Source: Pirellulales bacterium | GTDB lineage: Bacteria > Planctomycetota > Planctomycetia > Pirellulales > JACPPG01 | Direction of reading: 5' to 3' | DNA: 64,000 nucleotides | Assembly (NCBI GenBank): GCA_036499395.1 | Contig: DASYDW010000130.1 | Location: 1-64,000, forward strand | Translations under genes and position numbers: made by a program | Notes under the pieces: model-generated | Databases searched by the model: none | What the model saw: only the letters and a program-made list of their open reading frames with translations | What the model was told of the DNA's origin: nothing | Shown: positions 18,264 through 26,973 of the stretch, piece by piece | Layout of the letters: each line of letters starts with the position of its first letter | Position numbering within the stretch: the first letter of the stretch is position 1

Positions 18264-18593
18264 TTACTCCGTGCTGATCGCTTCTTTTTCCACCGTGTGG
18301 AAGATGACGCGGTAGGCGCGGTAGCCGGCCGTTAGTTGATCTTCGTAAAGCTCGGTGATCTCGCTGCGCAACAGCTCGACGCTGGCGAATCCGTCGCGCC
18401 GGGCATCGTCGTCGGTCAAGTCGTCGAGCTGCACTTCATCGACGGTATCGACCTGGATATAGCCGGCCCCGGGAATGTAGCTGCGCTGCCCCGGCCGCAT
18501 GCGGCGGTGCTTCCATAGACGAACGGTTTGGGTCTTCTCGCCGGCGCGAATGGCGGGCAGAAATTTTTTCTTGAACAAGAGCACGTTTGGCAT
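18264..18593 (-). CDS. ASCH-domain protein
   Basis: A 109-residue protein that is a single ASCH domain, an RNA-binding fold related to PUA. Visible hallmarks: N-terminal 'LLFKKKFLPAIRAGEKTQTVRLW', in which the 'i.aG.KtqTiR' pattern is diagnostic, and the central 'GAGYIQVDTVDEVQLDDLTDDDARRDGFAS'. ASCH proteins have been linked to RNA or nucleotide binding and in some cases to nuclease activity; no partner gene is evident. ATG at 18593 preceded by GGGAGATGCC, an acceptable ribosome site. It is flanked by the inverted hairpins at 18141 and 18800. Confidence 0.85.
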   Translation of the reverse strand: MPNVLLFKKKFLPAIRAGEKTQTVRLWKHRRMRPGQRSYIPGAGYIQVDTVDEVQLDDLTDDDARRDGFASVELLRSEITELYEDQLTAGYRAYRVIFHTVEKEAISTE

Positions 18594-18975
18594 CTCCCTC
18601 GTATCGTGGTGCTTGGCGGGGTGTTTCTGCCCGACCTTGCATAGGGACGTGCGCGATGCGAGTTCCGTAAATTAGCGGCGCGGCAGGCGGTGCGTCAATG
18701 ATGGGAAATAGCCGGCTGTGGAACTGGTGAGCGAGAAACGTTCAGAGCGGATTTTTAATCGACGTTTTCCAGTGAATAGGGCACTTGGTCTTAACCCAAG
18801 GCGGCCGAGACGGCCGCCCCCCAGGCCATTGGGCAACTGTTATTCCGCCTGGGGCGAGGGTAAGCTAGTCGTGACTTTGAGATTGTTTCCGATGGATTAT
18901 GAACCGGCTCGCAGCATCCGTTGCGGCTGGCCTTTTCTCACCGCACACCCCCTGCCCTTTTGGAGACCCTCGCCC

Positions 18976-19887
18976 ATGAAGCGCCGCGACCTGTTGATTT
19001 CCACTGCCGCCGCGTTGGGCCTGTCGCAGTTGCCACTGTCGTGGGCGATCGCCGCCGACAAGCCGAAGCGCAAGATCCTGTTCTTCACCAAAAGCGGCGG
19101 GTTCGAGCACAGCTCGATCAAGCGCAACGGCGATCAACCGTCGCACGCCGACAAGGTGCTGACCGATCTGGGGAAGGAGCACAATTTCGAAGTCGTGTGT
19201 ACGAAGGACGGGACGATCTTCGACAAGGACCTCGGGGAGTTCGACGCCTTCTTCTTTCAGACGCAAGGGGACATCTGCACCGTCGGCAACGACCACCAGC
19301 CGGCCGTATCACCCGAGGGAAAGAAGCGGCTGCTCGAGGCGGTGAAGGCGGGCAAGGGGTTCATTGGCTCGCACTGTGGTGCCGACACGTGCCACTCGCC
19401 AGGCCACGATGCGGGCGGACAGCGGCAGAACCAAACCGAGGTCGATCCCTACATCGCGATGGTCGGCGGTGAGTTCATCAGCCACGGTCCGCAGCAGGTA
19501 GCGCGGATGGCGATCGCCGACGCCAAGTTCCCCGGCCTGGCCAGCGTACACGACAAGGATTCGGCCGACTCGTTCAAGATTAACGACGAGTGGTATTCAC
19601 TGAAGAACTATGCCGACGACTTGCACGTGATCCTGATCCAGGACACGCAAGGGATGAAGGGGAAGGATTACGAGCGCCCCCCCTACCCTGCCACTTGGGC
19701 GCGCAAGCACGGCAAGGGACGCGTGTTCTACACCTCGATGGGACATCGCGAGGATGTGTGGAGCAGCGCACAGTTCCGGGATGTCATCCTGGGAGCGATC
19801 GCCTGGACCTGCGGCGATGCCGAGGCCGATATCACGCCGAACATCAAGCAAGTCACGCCCGGAGCCGGTGTGATGCCGCCCGCGTAG
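18976..19887 (+). CDS. ThuA-like domain protein with a Tat-type leader
   Basis: A 303-residue protein. The frame extends upstream to 18718 but ATG 18976 starts a leader with MKRRDLLIST, a hydrophobic core and cleavage near AIAAD, which resembles a twin-arginine signal. The mature part is a ThuA (glutamine amidotransferase-like, class I fold) domain: 'KILFFTKSGGFEHSSI', 'FFFQTQGD', 'AVKAGKGFIGSHCGADTCH', 'PYIAMVGGEFISHG', 'RKHGKGRVFYTSMGHRED'. ThuA-like proteins are tied to trehalose or other sugar use and are often exported in planctomycetes; substrate unknown. The TatC needed for such export is encoded at 54148-55239. Followed after 18 bases by a small membrane protein gene. Confidence 0.88.
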   Translation: MKRRDLLISTAAALGLSQLPLSWAIAADKPKRKILFFTKSGGFEHSSIKRNGDQPSHADKVLTDLGKEHNFEVVCTKDGTIFDKDLGEFDAFFFQTQGDICTVGNDHQPAVSPEGKKRLLEAVKAGKGFIGSHCGADTCHSPGHDAGGQRQNQTEVDPYIAMVGGEFISHGPQQVARMAIADAKFPGLASVHDKDSADSFKINDEWYSLKNYADDLHVILIQDTQGMKGKDYERPPYPATWARKHGKGRVFYTSMGHREDVWSSAQFRDVILGAIAWTCGDAEADITPNIKQVTPGAGVMPPA

Positions 19888-19905
19888 TGCCAAGGTGATC
19901 GACCG

Positions 19906-20127
19906 ATGGCTTTGCGTCCGCGAACCGTCGCGAAGGTAACGCTCGGAGTGCTGAGCGTCTGGTACGGTCTTTATGCCGTCGTATTGGCGATCATGTATTC
20001 CATCCATTTAGGAATAGAGTCACTCGTTCTCGCCTTACTCTTCGCGTGGTGGGCCAGACGAATTCGCCCGGCTTCCGTCCGTGGCCCGCAAGCCGTAGTT
20101 TTTCACAACGCCGACCCTCAGACGTGA
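19906..20127 (+). CDS. Small two-span membrane protein (73 aa)
   Basis: A 73-residue protein with two likely membrane spans (VAKVTLGVLSVWYGLYAVVL and GIESLVLALLFAWWA) joined by a short turn, then a basic polar tail (RRIRPASVRG). It begins 18 bases after the ThuA-like stop and its TGA overlaps an in-frame GTG that could start the SDR gene (GTGA overlap at 20124-20127), which favours a real operon member. No family recognised. Confidence 0.6.
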   Translation: MALRPRTVAKVTLGVLSVWYGLYAVVLAIMYSIHLGIESLVLALLFAWWARRIRPASVRGPQAVVFHNADPQT

Positions 20128-20135
20128 CGAAAACA

Positions 20136-20831
20136 ATGTCTCAATCAAAGAAGATTATCGCCCTGTCGGGTGTCAGCCGTGGGTTGGGGCTGGCGATGGC
20201 CGAGGGGTTTATCGCCGCCGGGCATACCGTCTGTGGCGCGGCCCGGAATAAAGACGCCGTGGCCGAATTGGCGCGGCGTTTTCCCGCGCCGCACCGGTTT
20301 GCGAGTGTCGACGTAGCTCACGAGGATCAGGTAAAAGGTTGGGCCGATGACGTGCTGGCCGCCATCGGCACGCCGGACATCTTGATCAACAACGCGGCGC
20401 TCATGAATCGGCCGGCGCCGCTGTGGGAGATTCCGCCTGCGGAATTCGCCAGCCTGATGGACGTGAATGTCACGGGGGTGTACTTCGTGCTGCGGCATTT
20501 TCTGCCGGCGATGGTCAAGCGACAGTCGGGGGTGATCGTGAACTTCAGCTCTGGCTGGGGGCGCTCGACGTCACCGGAAGTGGCTCCCTATTGCACGACC
20601 AAGTGGGCTATCGAAGGCTTGACGCGTTCGCTGGCGCAAGAGCTGCCCGAGGGGATGGCGGCGGTTCCGCTGAACCCCGGCGTGATCAATACCGACATGC
20701 TGCAAACGGCCTGGGGCGCCGATGCGAAGAGCTATCCCAGCCCCGAACAATGGGCCAAGCGCGCGGTGCCGCTGATCCTGGGCATCACGGCCAAGAACAA
20801 CGGCGAGGCGATGGCTGTGCGGTCGGGTTGA
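20136..20831 (+). CDS. Short-chain dehydrogenase/reductase
   Basis: A 231-residue SDR. Nucleotide-binding motif 'SGVSRGLGLAM' (TGxxxGxG type), 'NNAA' in place of NNAG, the catalytic Ser in 'NFSSGWG' and the YxxxK pair in 'YCTTKWAIEGL'. A classical SDR using NAD(P)H; the Arg in the 'AARNKD' stretch after strand 2 favours NADP(H). Substrate not predictable. The start is ATG 20136, or the GTG at 20124 that overlaps the preceding stop. Last gene of the ThuA-membrane protein-SDR group; it converges with the EF-hand gene 21 bases downstream. Confidence 0.9.
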   Translation: MSQSKKIIALSGVSRGLGLAMAEGFIAAGHTVCGAARNKDAVAELARRFPAPHRFASVDVAHEDQVKGWADDVLAAIGTPDILINNAALMNRPAPLWEIPPAEFASLMDVNVTGVYFVLRHFLPAMVKRQSGVIVNFSSGWGRSTSPEVAPYCTTKWAIEGLTRSLAQELPEGMAAVPLNPGVINTDMLQTAWGADAKSYPSPEQWAKRAVPLILGITAKNNGEAMAVRSG

Positions 20832-20852
20832 CCGGGATCTCGATTGCCCGGC

Positions 20853-21272
20853 TTACTTGAGCTCGCCGTCCTTCTTGAGTGCCTGCTTGGCGGCTTCGCG
20901 CTCTTCGGCACTCAGCTTGCCGTCGCCGTCCTTGTCGAAGCGCTTGACGAGCTCTTTCTTTTGCTCGGGGGTGAGCTTTTCAGCGAGCTTTTTCTTGTCG
21001 CTGGCCAGTTTTCCGCCCGTGTTGCCGCCAAGGTTCCCTGCCTGACCAGTTCCCTTCCCCTTCATTTGCTTGATCGCGGCCTGAGCGGCTTGCTTCTCGG
21101 TGGGATCGAGCTGACCGTTGCCGTCGGCGTCGAACTGTTGAAGGAAGGCGGCCTGACGTTGGGCGGCCGCGGCGCGCGCTGCGCTGTTACCGCGGTGACG
21201 GGGATAGCGGGCGAAGGCGCTTGATGTGTCGAGCAACAGCACTGCCAAGGCGGCGATGATCAACAGTCGCAT
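20853..21272 (-). CDS. Secreted EF-hand protein
   Basis: A 139-residue protein with a signal peptide (MRLLIIAALAVLLL, cleavage near AFA) and two canonical EF-hand loops: DADGNGQLDPTE (48-59) and DKDGDGKLSAEE (113-124). They are separated by a Gly/Lys/Gln-rich linker. All calcium-coordinating positions are intact. The start is set at the signal-peptide Met, not at the earlier frame start at 21302. Calcium-binding EF-hand proteins of this kind are abundant in planctomycetes; role unknown. A second one with the same loop sequence style lies at 34920-35603. Confidence 0.85.
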   Translation of the reverse strand: MRLLIIAALAVLLLDTSSAFARYPRHRGNSAARAAAAQRQAAFLQQFDADGNGQLDPTEKQAAQAAIKQMKGKGTGQAGNLGGNTGGKLASDKKKLAEKLTPEQKKELVKRFDKDGDGKLSAEEREAAKQALKKDGELK

Positions 21273-21525
21273 GCGAGGCCTCTTTTCTTCGTGGGGAGCC
21301 AATTCTCTGTGGCGAAACCCTGCCTTGAGCCCACCCGTTGGGCCCTGGGGATCGGCGAACCGTTACCAGTACATTCAACACCGGATCGCGGTCCGGGTTG
21401 CCATGAAAGGGTAAAAATTGTGCCGTGAGGGTATCTCGGGGCGCGCAACGCCCGGGTACCAGGGTGGTCGGAAACTTAAGATTTGGCGCTGTAACACGGG
21501 CGGCGCTGAGATTTCGACGGAACTG

Positions 21526-24500
21526 CTACTCGAACCGTACCAGCAGGTCGCCGGTTTCGATCTGGGTGCCAGGGCGGACCAGGACCTCGGCCACTTTGCC
21601 ATCGCGCTCGGCGTAGACCGTGGTTTCCATCTTCATGGCTTCCATCGACAGCAGCTTTTGCCCCTTGGCCACGGCGTCGCCGGCGTTCACAGCCACGGTG
21701 ACGACCGAGCCGGGCATCGGCGCGCCGACCTGGTTCTGGTCGCTGGCGTCGGCCTTGGGATGATGTACGACCGACGAATCCAGGGCCCGATCTTGCACGG
21801 TGACGTTGCGTGACTGGCCGTTAAGCTCGAAGAAGACGGTCCGGCGGCCATCGGGGTGCGGATCGCCCAGGGTCAGGTACTTCACGATCAGCGTCTTCCC
21901 CCGTTCGATATCGAACGTGAATTCCTCGCCTGGCTCGGGACCGTAGAAGAAGACCGAGGTAGGAAGGACGCTGGTATCGCCGTATTGCTCCTGGCGGGCG
22001 GCGAACTCGGCAAATACTTTCGGATACATGAAGTACGACATGACGTCGCGGTTGGTCGGCTTCTGGCCCAGTATCTTTTCGACCGCGGCCTCGGCAGCGG
22101 CGAAATCGGCCGGCGGCAGCGTGGCGCCCGGGCGCTCTTTCACTGCTGTGCGGTTTCGCAAGATGCGCTTCTGCACGGCCGGCGGGAATCCGCCCGGCGG
22201 TTGACCCATGCGGCCCGAGATCAGGTCGACGACCGATTCGGGGAAGGCCAGTTCGCGTTGCGGATCGAGAACGTCTTTTACCGTCAGATCGCCGGTGACC
22301 ATGAACAGCGCCATGTCGCCGACCGCCTTCGAGCTGGGCGTTACCTTAACGATGTCGCCGAAGAGTTGGTTCACCTCGGCGTAAACGCGGCAGACGTCGC
22401 GCCAGCGGTGGGCCAGGCCGATCGCCTTGGCCTGTTGATACAAGTTCGTGTATTGCCCGCCGGGCATTTCGTCGATATAGACGTCGGCCGTGCTGGCGAG
22501 CATGCCGGTCTCGAAGGGAATGTAAAACTCGCGCACGGCGGCCCAATAGTCGGCAATCTGCTGCAGCGGCTCGAAGCCCAGGTCTGTGTCGCGCTCGGTG
22601 AAGCGCAGCGCCTCGACCAGCGAATTCAGATTCGGCTGCGACGTGAGGCCTGAGAACGGGGCCACGGCCGCGTCGGCGATGTCGAGCCCCACTTCGGCGG
22701 CTTTCAGTACCGCGCCGGCCTGCACGCCGGAAGTGTCGTGCGTATGGAAGTGTATGGGGATGCCGATTTCTTGTTTCAGTGTGCGGACTAGCAACTCGGC
22801 CGCGTACGGTTTGCACAGGCCGGCCATATCCTTGATGCACAGGGTGTGCGCGCCGAGCTTTTCCAATTGCTTGGCCATGTCGACGTAGTACTTCAGGTTG
22901 TACTTCGTTCGCTTCGGGTCGAGGATGTCGCCCGTATAGCAGATGGCCGCTTCGCAAATGGCGCCCGACTCGATCACGGCTTCCATCGCGACGCGCATGT
23001 TCTCGACCCAATTCAACGAGTCGAAAATGCGGAAGATGTCCATGCCGGCCGCGGCGGTTTCCTTGACGAACGCCTTCACGACGTTGTCGGGATAGTTCGC
23101 GTAGCCCAAGGCGTTCGAGGCGCGGAACAACATCTGGAAGAGGATATTGGGAATCCCCTCGCGCAGGTCGGCCAGGCGCTGCCAGGGGCATTCGCCGAGG
23201 AACCGCATGGCGGTGTCGAACGTGGCGCCTCCCCACATTTCGATCGAGAACAGTTGCGGCACCAGGCGTGAATAAGCCTGCGCGATCTGCACCATGTCGT
23301 GCGTGCGCAAGCGGGTAGCCAGCAGCGACTGGTGCGCGTCGCGGAATGTGGTGTCCGTCAGCAGCAATTGCTTTTGATCGAGAATCCACTGGCTGAATTT
23401 CTTGGGACCCAGCTCGAGCAGTTTGTCGCGTGCCCCCTTGGGTCCGGGCTTATCGAGGTCGATCGCGGGAACCGGCGCCGGCGTGCGGCGCGCATTCTCG
23501 GGGCGCTTCTTTACGGCCGAGTGACCATTGACGATCACTTCGCCCAGGTAGTGGAAAATCCTCGTGGCCCGATCGCGCGAAGCGGTGAACTGGAAGAGCT
23601 CAGGTGTGTCGTCCAGAAAGCGGGTCGTGTAGCCGCCGGCCAGGAAATCGGGATGCGTGACCAGGTTGATGAGAAACGGCAGGTTGGTTTTCACGCCGCG
23701 GATGCGAAACTCTTGCAGGCAGCGCTCCATGCGGCGGGCCGCGTCCGGAAACTGGCGGGCCCAGGCCGTGACTTTGACCAACAACGAATCGTAAAACGGC
23801 GTCACCATAGCGCCCGAGAAAGCGGTGCCTCCGTCGAGACGGACGCCGGTGCCCCCCGCCGAGCGATAGCCGGTGATGCGGCCATAGTCAGGCAGAAAGC
23901 GATTCTCGGGATCTTCGGTCGTGACGCGGCATTGGATGGCGTAGCCGCGCGTCGTGATCGCGGCTTGCGAGCCGAGATCGATCTCAGGGCTGTCGAGCCG
24001 TTTACCCTGCGCGACCAGTATCTGACATTGCACGATGTCGACGCCGGTCACGGCTTCCGTGACGGTATGCTCGACCTGGATACGCGGATTGACCTCGATG
24101 AAATAGAACTTGTCGGTGTCGGTATCGAGCAGGAACTCGACGGTGCCGGCGTTCTGATAATTCACTTTGCGGCCGATCTTAATTGCCGCCTCGCAAATTT
24201 CGTCGCGAACTTGTGGATCGAGCTTGAGCGCTGGAGCGAGCTCGACGACTTTTTGATGCCGCCGCTGCAGCGAACAATCGCGCTCGTAAAGGTGGACCAG
24301 GTTGCCGTGCTGATCGCCCAGCAGTTGCACCTCGATGTGGCGTGGGCGGGGGATGTATTTTTCCAGAAAGACTTCGTCGCTGCCGAAGGCAGAGAGCGCC
24401 TCGCGCTGGGCTTGGGCCAGCGAGTTAGGAAGCTCGTCGCCCGTGTTCACGACGCGCATCCCGCGGCCGCCGCCCCCTTTGGCTGCCTTGAGCATGACCG

Positions 24501-24969
24501 GGTAGCCGAGCTTCTCGGCCAGCTTCAGCGCTTCGTCGGTACTGGCGAGTGGATGATTGCTGCCGGCCAGCACCGGCACACCAACCGAGGCGGCGATGCC
24601 CCGGGCCGTGACCTTATCGCCCAGTTGCTCCAGCACCTCGGGAGGCGGACCGCAGACGATGATGCCGGCTTTGTTCGCGGCGCGCGGCAGCCCGGGGTTC
24701 TCGGCCAAAAAGCCGTAACCGGGGTGGATGGCGTCGACCTCGTGCCGGACGGCAATGTCGACGATACCGTCGATGTCGAGGTACGACCGGAGCGGTTCAC
24801 CGGGTTTGCCGATCGGGTAAGCTTCGTCCGCTTTCAGCCGATGCAGGGCGAAGCGATCCTCGTGGGAGTAGATCGCGACGGTGCGGATGCCAAGCTCATG
24901 GGCAGCCCGAAATACGCGGATGGCGATTTCGCCACGGTTAGCGACCAGCAGTTTGCGGATGGGCTTCAT
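21526..24969 (-). CDS. pyc: Pyruvate carboxylase
   Basis: A 1,147-residue single-chain biotin enzyme converting pyruvate, bicarbonate and ATP to oxaloacetate; anaplerotic, cytoplasmic, tetrameric in known cases. Domains in order: biotin carboxylase with ATP-grasp (1-~455; 'LVANRGEIAIRV', 'KAAKGGGGRGM', 'EVNPRIQVEHTVTE'), carboxyltransferase (~535-810; 'TTFRDAHQSLLATRLRTHDM', 'FHTHDTSGVQAG'), the tetramerisation/allosteric region, and a biotinyl domain with MEAMKME where K1113 is biotinylated. Length fits the family (~1,150). ATG at 24969 starts MKPIRKLLVANRG. Monocistronic, 230-260 bases from both neighbours. Confidence 0.97.
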   Translation of the reverse strand: MKPIRKLLVANRGEIAIRVFRAAHELGIRTVAIYSHEDRFALHRLKADEAYPIGKPGEPLRSYLDIDGIVDIAVRHEVDAIHPGYGFLAENPGLPRAANKAGIIVCGPPPEVLEQLGDKVTARGIAASVGVPVLAGSNHPLASTDEALKLAEKLGYPVMLKAAKGGGGRGMRVVNTGDELPNSLAQAQREALSAFGSDEVFLEKYIPRPRHIEVQLLGDQHGNLVHLYERDCSLQRRHQKVVELAPALKLDPQVRDEICEAAIKIGRKVNYQNAGTVEFLLDTDTDKFYFIEVNPRIQVEHTVTEAVTGVDIVQCQILVAQGKRLDSPEIDLGSQAAITTRGYAIQCRVTTEDPENRFLPDYGRITGYRSAGGTGVRLDGGTAFSGAMVTPFYDSLLVKVTAWARQFPDAARRMERCLQEFRIRGVKTNLPFLINLVTHPDFLAGGYTTRFLDDTPELFQFTASRDRATRIFHYLGEVIVNGHSAVKKRPENARRTPAPVPAIDLDKPGPKGARDKLLELGPKKFSQWILDQKQLLLTDTTFRDAHQSLLATRLRTHDMVQIAQAYSRLVPQLFSIEMWGGATFDTAMRFLGECPWQRLADLREGIPNILFQMLFRASNALGYANYPDNVVKAFVKETAAAGMDIFRIFDSLNWVENMRVAMEAVIESGAICEAAICYTGDILDPKRTKYNLKYYVDMAKQLEKLGAHTLCIKDMAGLCKPYAAELLVRTLKQEIGIPIHFHTHDTSGVQAGAVLKAAEVGLDIADAAVAPFSGLTSQPNLNSLVEALRFTERDTDLGFEPLQQIADYWAAVREFYIPFETGMLASTADVYIDEMPGGQYTNLYQQAKAIGLAHRWRDVCRVYAEVNQLFGDIVKVTPSSKAVGDMALFMVTGDLTVKDVLDPQRELAFPESVVDLISGRMGQPPGGFPPAVQKRILRNRTAVKERPGATLPPADFAAAEAAVEKILGQKPTNRDVMSYFMYPKVFAEFAARQEQYGDTSVLPTSVFFYGPEPGEEFTFDIERGKTLIVKYLTLGDPHPDGRRTVFFELNGQSRNVTVQDRALDSSVVHHPKADASDQNQVGAPMPGSVVTVAVNAGDAVAKGQKLLSMEAMKMETTVYAERDGKVAEVLVRPGTQIETGDLLVRFE

Positions 24970-25234
24970 GGCTCAATCTTTCTGGCACACGATCGATTCT
25001 TCCCGGCTGGAAAGCCAGGGGGGGCGGGACGTTCGGCCCGGGCGCACCGGCAGCGGCATTTTTGCCGCGGGTATCCGCCAATTGCAGCGCGCACAGATCA
25101 GGCCCGGGACACCTGGCCCCGAACAGCCTGTTTTACCCGGCGGAGGGCTTTCGTTCTAGTCGCCGGAGTGGGGTGCAGAGGGGGCTATAATCAACGTTAT
25201 GACGTCAGGATTGGTCCGATTGGGAGGCTGCTAC

Positions 25235-25684
25235 GTGCGATTCAGGTTGCGAACGCTGGTGATCGGCGTTTCGATGCTGGCCGTGGCCTTCGGACTACTC
25301 GTGTCGGGACGGCGTTGGGCTGATGAGCGGCGCGCATTCCTTTCCGGAGTGAGCAGACTAGGTGAAAGCCGGCCATGCCTTTACGAACTTCTCCGTGGCC
25401 CCGTTGCTATTCGCAACCGTTTGCCAGTAGCGGTACAAGCATATTCGTGGATTGCGCCCGATCATCGCGGGACGTGGGCTGTCCGTCAGATCGACGTAAG
25501 CTACGACGACAACGCATCGTATGTAACTGCGATTCGCGAATTGTTTCCGGAAGCAGACGTCCGAGACCCGATTGAAAGACTGCCACTCGAAGACCAGAAG
25601 GCGATCCGTTCTTTTCTAGATGCAGTGCGTAGTCAATCTACTAACGAGGTTGAATCGAATCCGTTCAATCTCCTTCCTTGGTAA
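25235..25684 (+). CDS. Membrane-anchored hypothetical protein, 'RFRLRTLVIG' type
   Basis: A 149-residue protein. The GTG at 25235 is preferred: it has a GGGAGG site seven bases upstream and gives the typical start 'RFRLRTLVIGVSMLAVAFGLLVSG', while the ATG at 25199 lies only eight bases after a TATAAT box (25186-25191), about where transcription should begin. One membrane span is followed by 'RRWADERRAFLSGVSRLGESR' and an acidic soluble domain. The gene at 10773 shares this layout. This N-terminal pattern marks a large, functionally unassigned planctomycete small-protein family. Confidence 0.7.
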   Translation: MRFRLRTLVIGVSMLAVAFGLLVSGRRWADERRAFLSGVSRLGESRPCLYELLRGPVAIRNRLPVAVQAYSWIAPDHRGTWAVRQIDVSYDDNASYVTAIRELFPEADVRDPIERLPLEDQKAIRSFLDAVRSQSTNEVESNPFNLLPW

Positions 25685-25730
25685 CCATCTTACCGCTGTT
25701 GCGACGTGGCCGTAGCACCCAGAAGCCTCC

Positions 25731-26489
25731 TTATTTCCGTCGTTGGCGAATGTGCAGCCCTAGCAGCCCGCATCCCAGCACGATCAACACCCATGACGAA
25801 GGCTCGGGCGTAGCCACGATCTGAAAGCCGTCGATCGCCGGCCGGTTGCCTCCCTGGTGGATCAACTCGAGCGTAAACGTCGAGCCGGTCAGGTTGTCGA
25901 ACTCGGCATAAGTGGCCAAGGTGCGGTCGGCGTAGTCGGTGGCCGTGGCTTTGATAAACCCGTCGGTCGTGAAGTTGCTCGATTGCGTATAGAAAAATTC
26001 CTGGTCCCCTAGGCGAACGCTGCTGTCGGCGGCGAAGCCGAAGCCGACGACGTACGCAATCACCTCGTAGTGTGCGTAGGGAACATTCGACACCGTGACC
26101 TCCAACTGTGGCGATGGCGACCCAAAGAACTGCCCTTCGACCGCACCCCGGAACAAGCGTTCGTCGGGCGTGGTGTTTCCGCCGGAGGAATTGACTTCGG
26201 CATTGCCGTTGAACCATTGCACCGTCACGCCCGTCGCGGCCCCGGTGTTATCGACAAGCGTGCCAGCGACTGGCGATGCAACGTCGGCTGTGCTGCCATT
26301 GCCGAGCGGATTCGTATTGTTCCAATTCGTCTGCGGCACCAGGCCGGCCGATTCGTTCGGCAGAATCGGATAAGGGCCACCACCGAAGCGCGTGGCCGTG
26401 AAATTCAGGCCGATGGAATTAGCAGTGGCCGAACCGCAGATCGCAAGGAGTAGATACGAAGCGGCGGCGATAGTGGAGCGATGGCGCAT
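25731..26489 (-). CDS. PEP-CTERM protein, jelly-roll-like
   Basis: A 252-residue secreted protein. The start is set at the signal peptide Met (MRHRSTIAAASYLLLAICGSATA), with a GGAGA site upstream. The mature part is one domain beginning 'SIGLNFTATRFGG' and containing 'GVTVQWFNGNAEVNSSG', 'VTVSNVPYAHYEVIAYVVG' and 'TFTLELIHQGGNRPAIDGFQIVATPEP'. The closing 'L.l.hqGgnr.aIdGiqIv' pattern is seen in many planctomycete and verrucomicrobial PEP-CTERM proteins with a beta-sandwich. The tail is TPEPSSWVLIVLGCGLLGLHIRQRRK. The upstream gap 26490-26917 holds no gene. Confidence 0.85.
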   Translation of the reverse strand: MRHRSTIAAASYLLLAICGSATANSIGLNFTATRFGGGPYPILPNESAGLVPQTNWNNTNPLGNGSTADVASPVAGTLVDNTGAATGVTVQWFNGNAEVNSSGGNTTPDERLFRGAVEGQFFGSPSPQLEVTVSNVPYAHYEVIAYVVGFGFAADSSVRLGDQEFFYTQSSNFTTDGFIKATATDYADRTLATYAEFDNLTGSTFTLELIHQGGNRPAIDGFQIVATPEPSSWVLIVLGCGLLGLHIRQRRK

Positions 26490-26917
26490 GTGAGAGTCTC
26501 CAAACCAGGTGAAGGCGATTTCCTGCTCCCAGTCGACGGACCGAGGGGGAAGCTGGAAATCTGTGGTGATGACAACGCTATGGCACACGGACGCAATGCC
26601 CGATTGGCGATGGTGCGTTAGCGTTGCCCCCTGGGAAGACCCCGAAGATGGAACTCAAAAGTGGTCACGCGACAGCGACGATTGCCGTCGAACGACGATA
26701 GTAAGCAGGCTAATGAATGTTGTCAATTAGTGAAAAATGCAACGTCTTGGGGGCTGGGAAGTCAATGACCGATGCTTGATGCGAAGAAGCGAAATGCGAT
26801 CGTTGTTGCGGCAGTGCGGCGCAGCGGAAGGGAAATCCGGCCCGGCCGACGTGCCGATAAACAAACGCGCGAGTGCGAGGAATGCGGGCGACACTTCGAT
26901 TTAAACCGGCGCACAGC

Positions 26918-26947
26918 GCCCTGCTCACGCAGCTTCGTGAGCAGGGC
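26918..26947 (-). terminator. Strong hairpin after the HAF-like PEP-CTERM gene
   Basis: GCCCTGCTCACG, six-base loop, CGTGAGCAGGGC: a perfect 12 bp stem 26 bases after the stop of the gene at 26974. Only a short T-run (TTT, a few bases further on in the transcript) follows, so it is a terminator or 3'-stabilising hairpin of less than ideal form. Confidence 0.55.
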
Positions 26948-26973
26948 GTCTGGCGTTTCTACGCTTGAGCCGG

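Larger units (their letters stand above)
18141..18822. repeat. Inverted pair of a GC-rich hairpin flanking the ASCH gene
   Basis: 18141-18163 (six G, then CGGCCG, a short loop and CGGCCGCC) and 18800-18822 are reverse complements at 22 of 23 bases, 636 bases apart, with the ASCH gene between them. Each copy is itself a 7-8 bp hairpin. The left copy also sits 27 bases after the EF-G-like stop and could double as a transcription end. The 382-base gap 18594-18975 before the ThuA-like gene holds only the right copy. Confidence 0.6.

Noticed and set aside
23299..25323. 674-residue plus-strand frame opposite pyc
   Set aside because: Antisense shadow of pyruvate carboxylase with random-looking composition.
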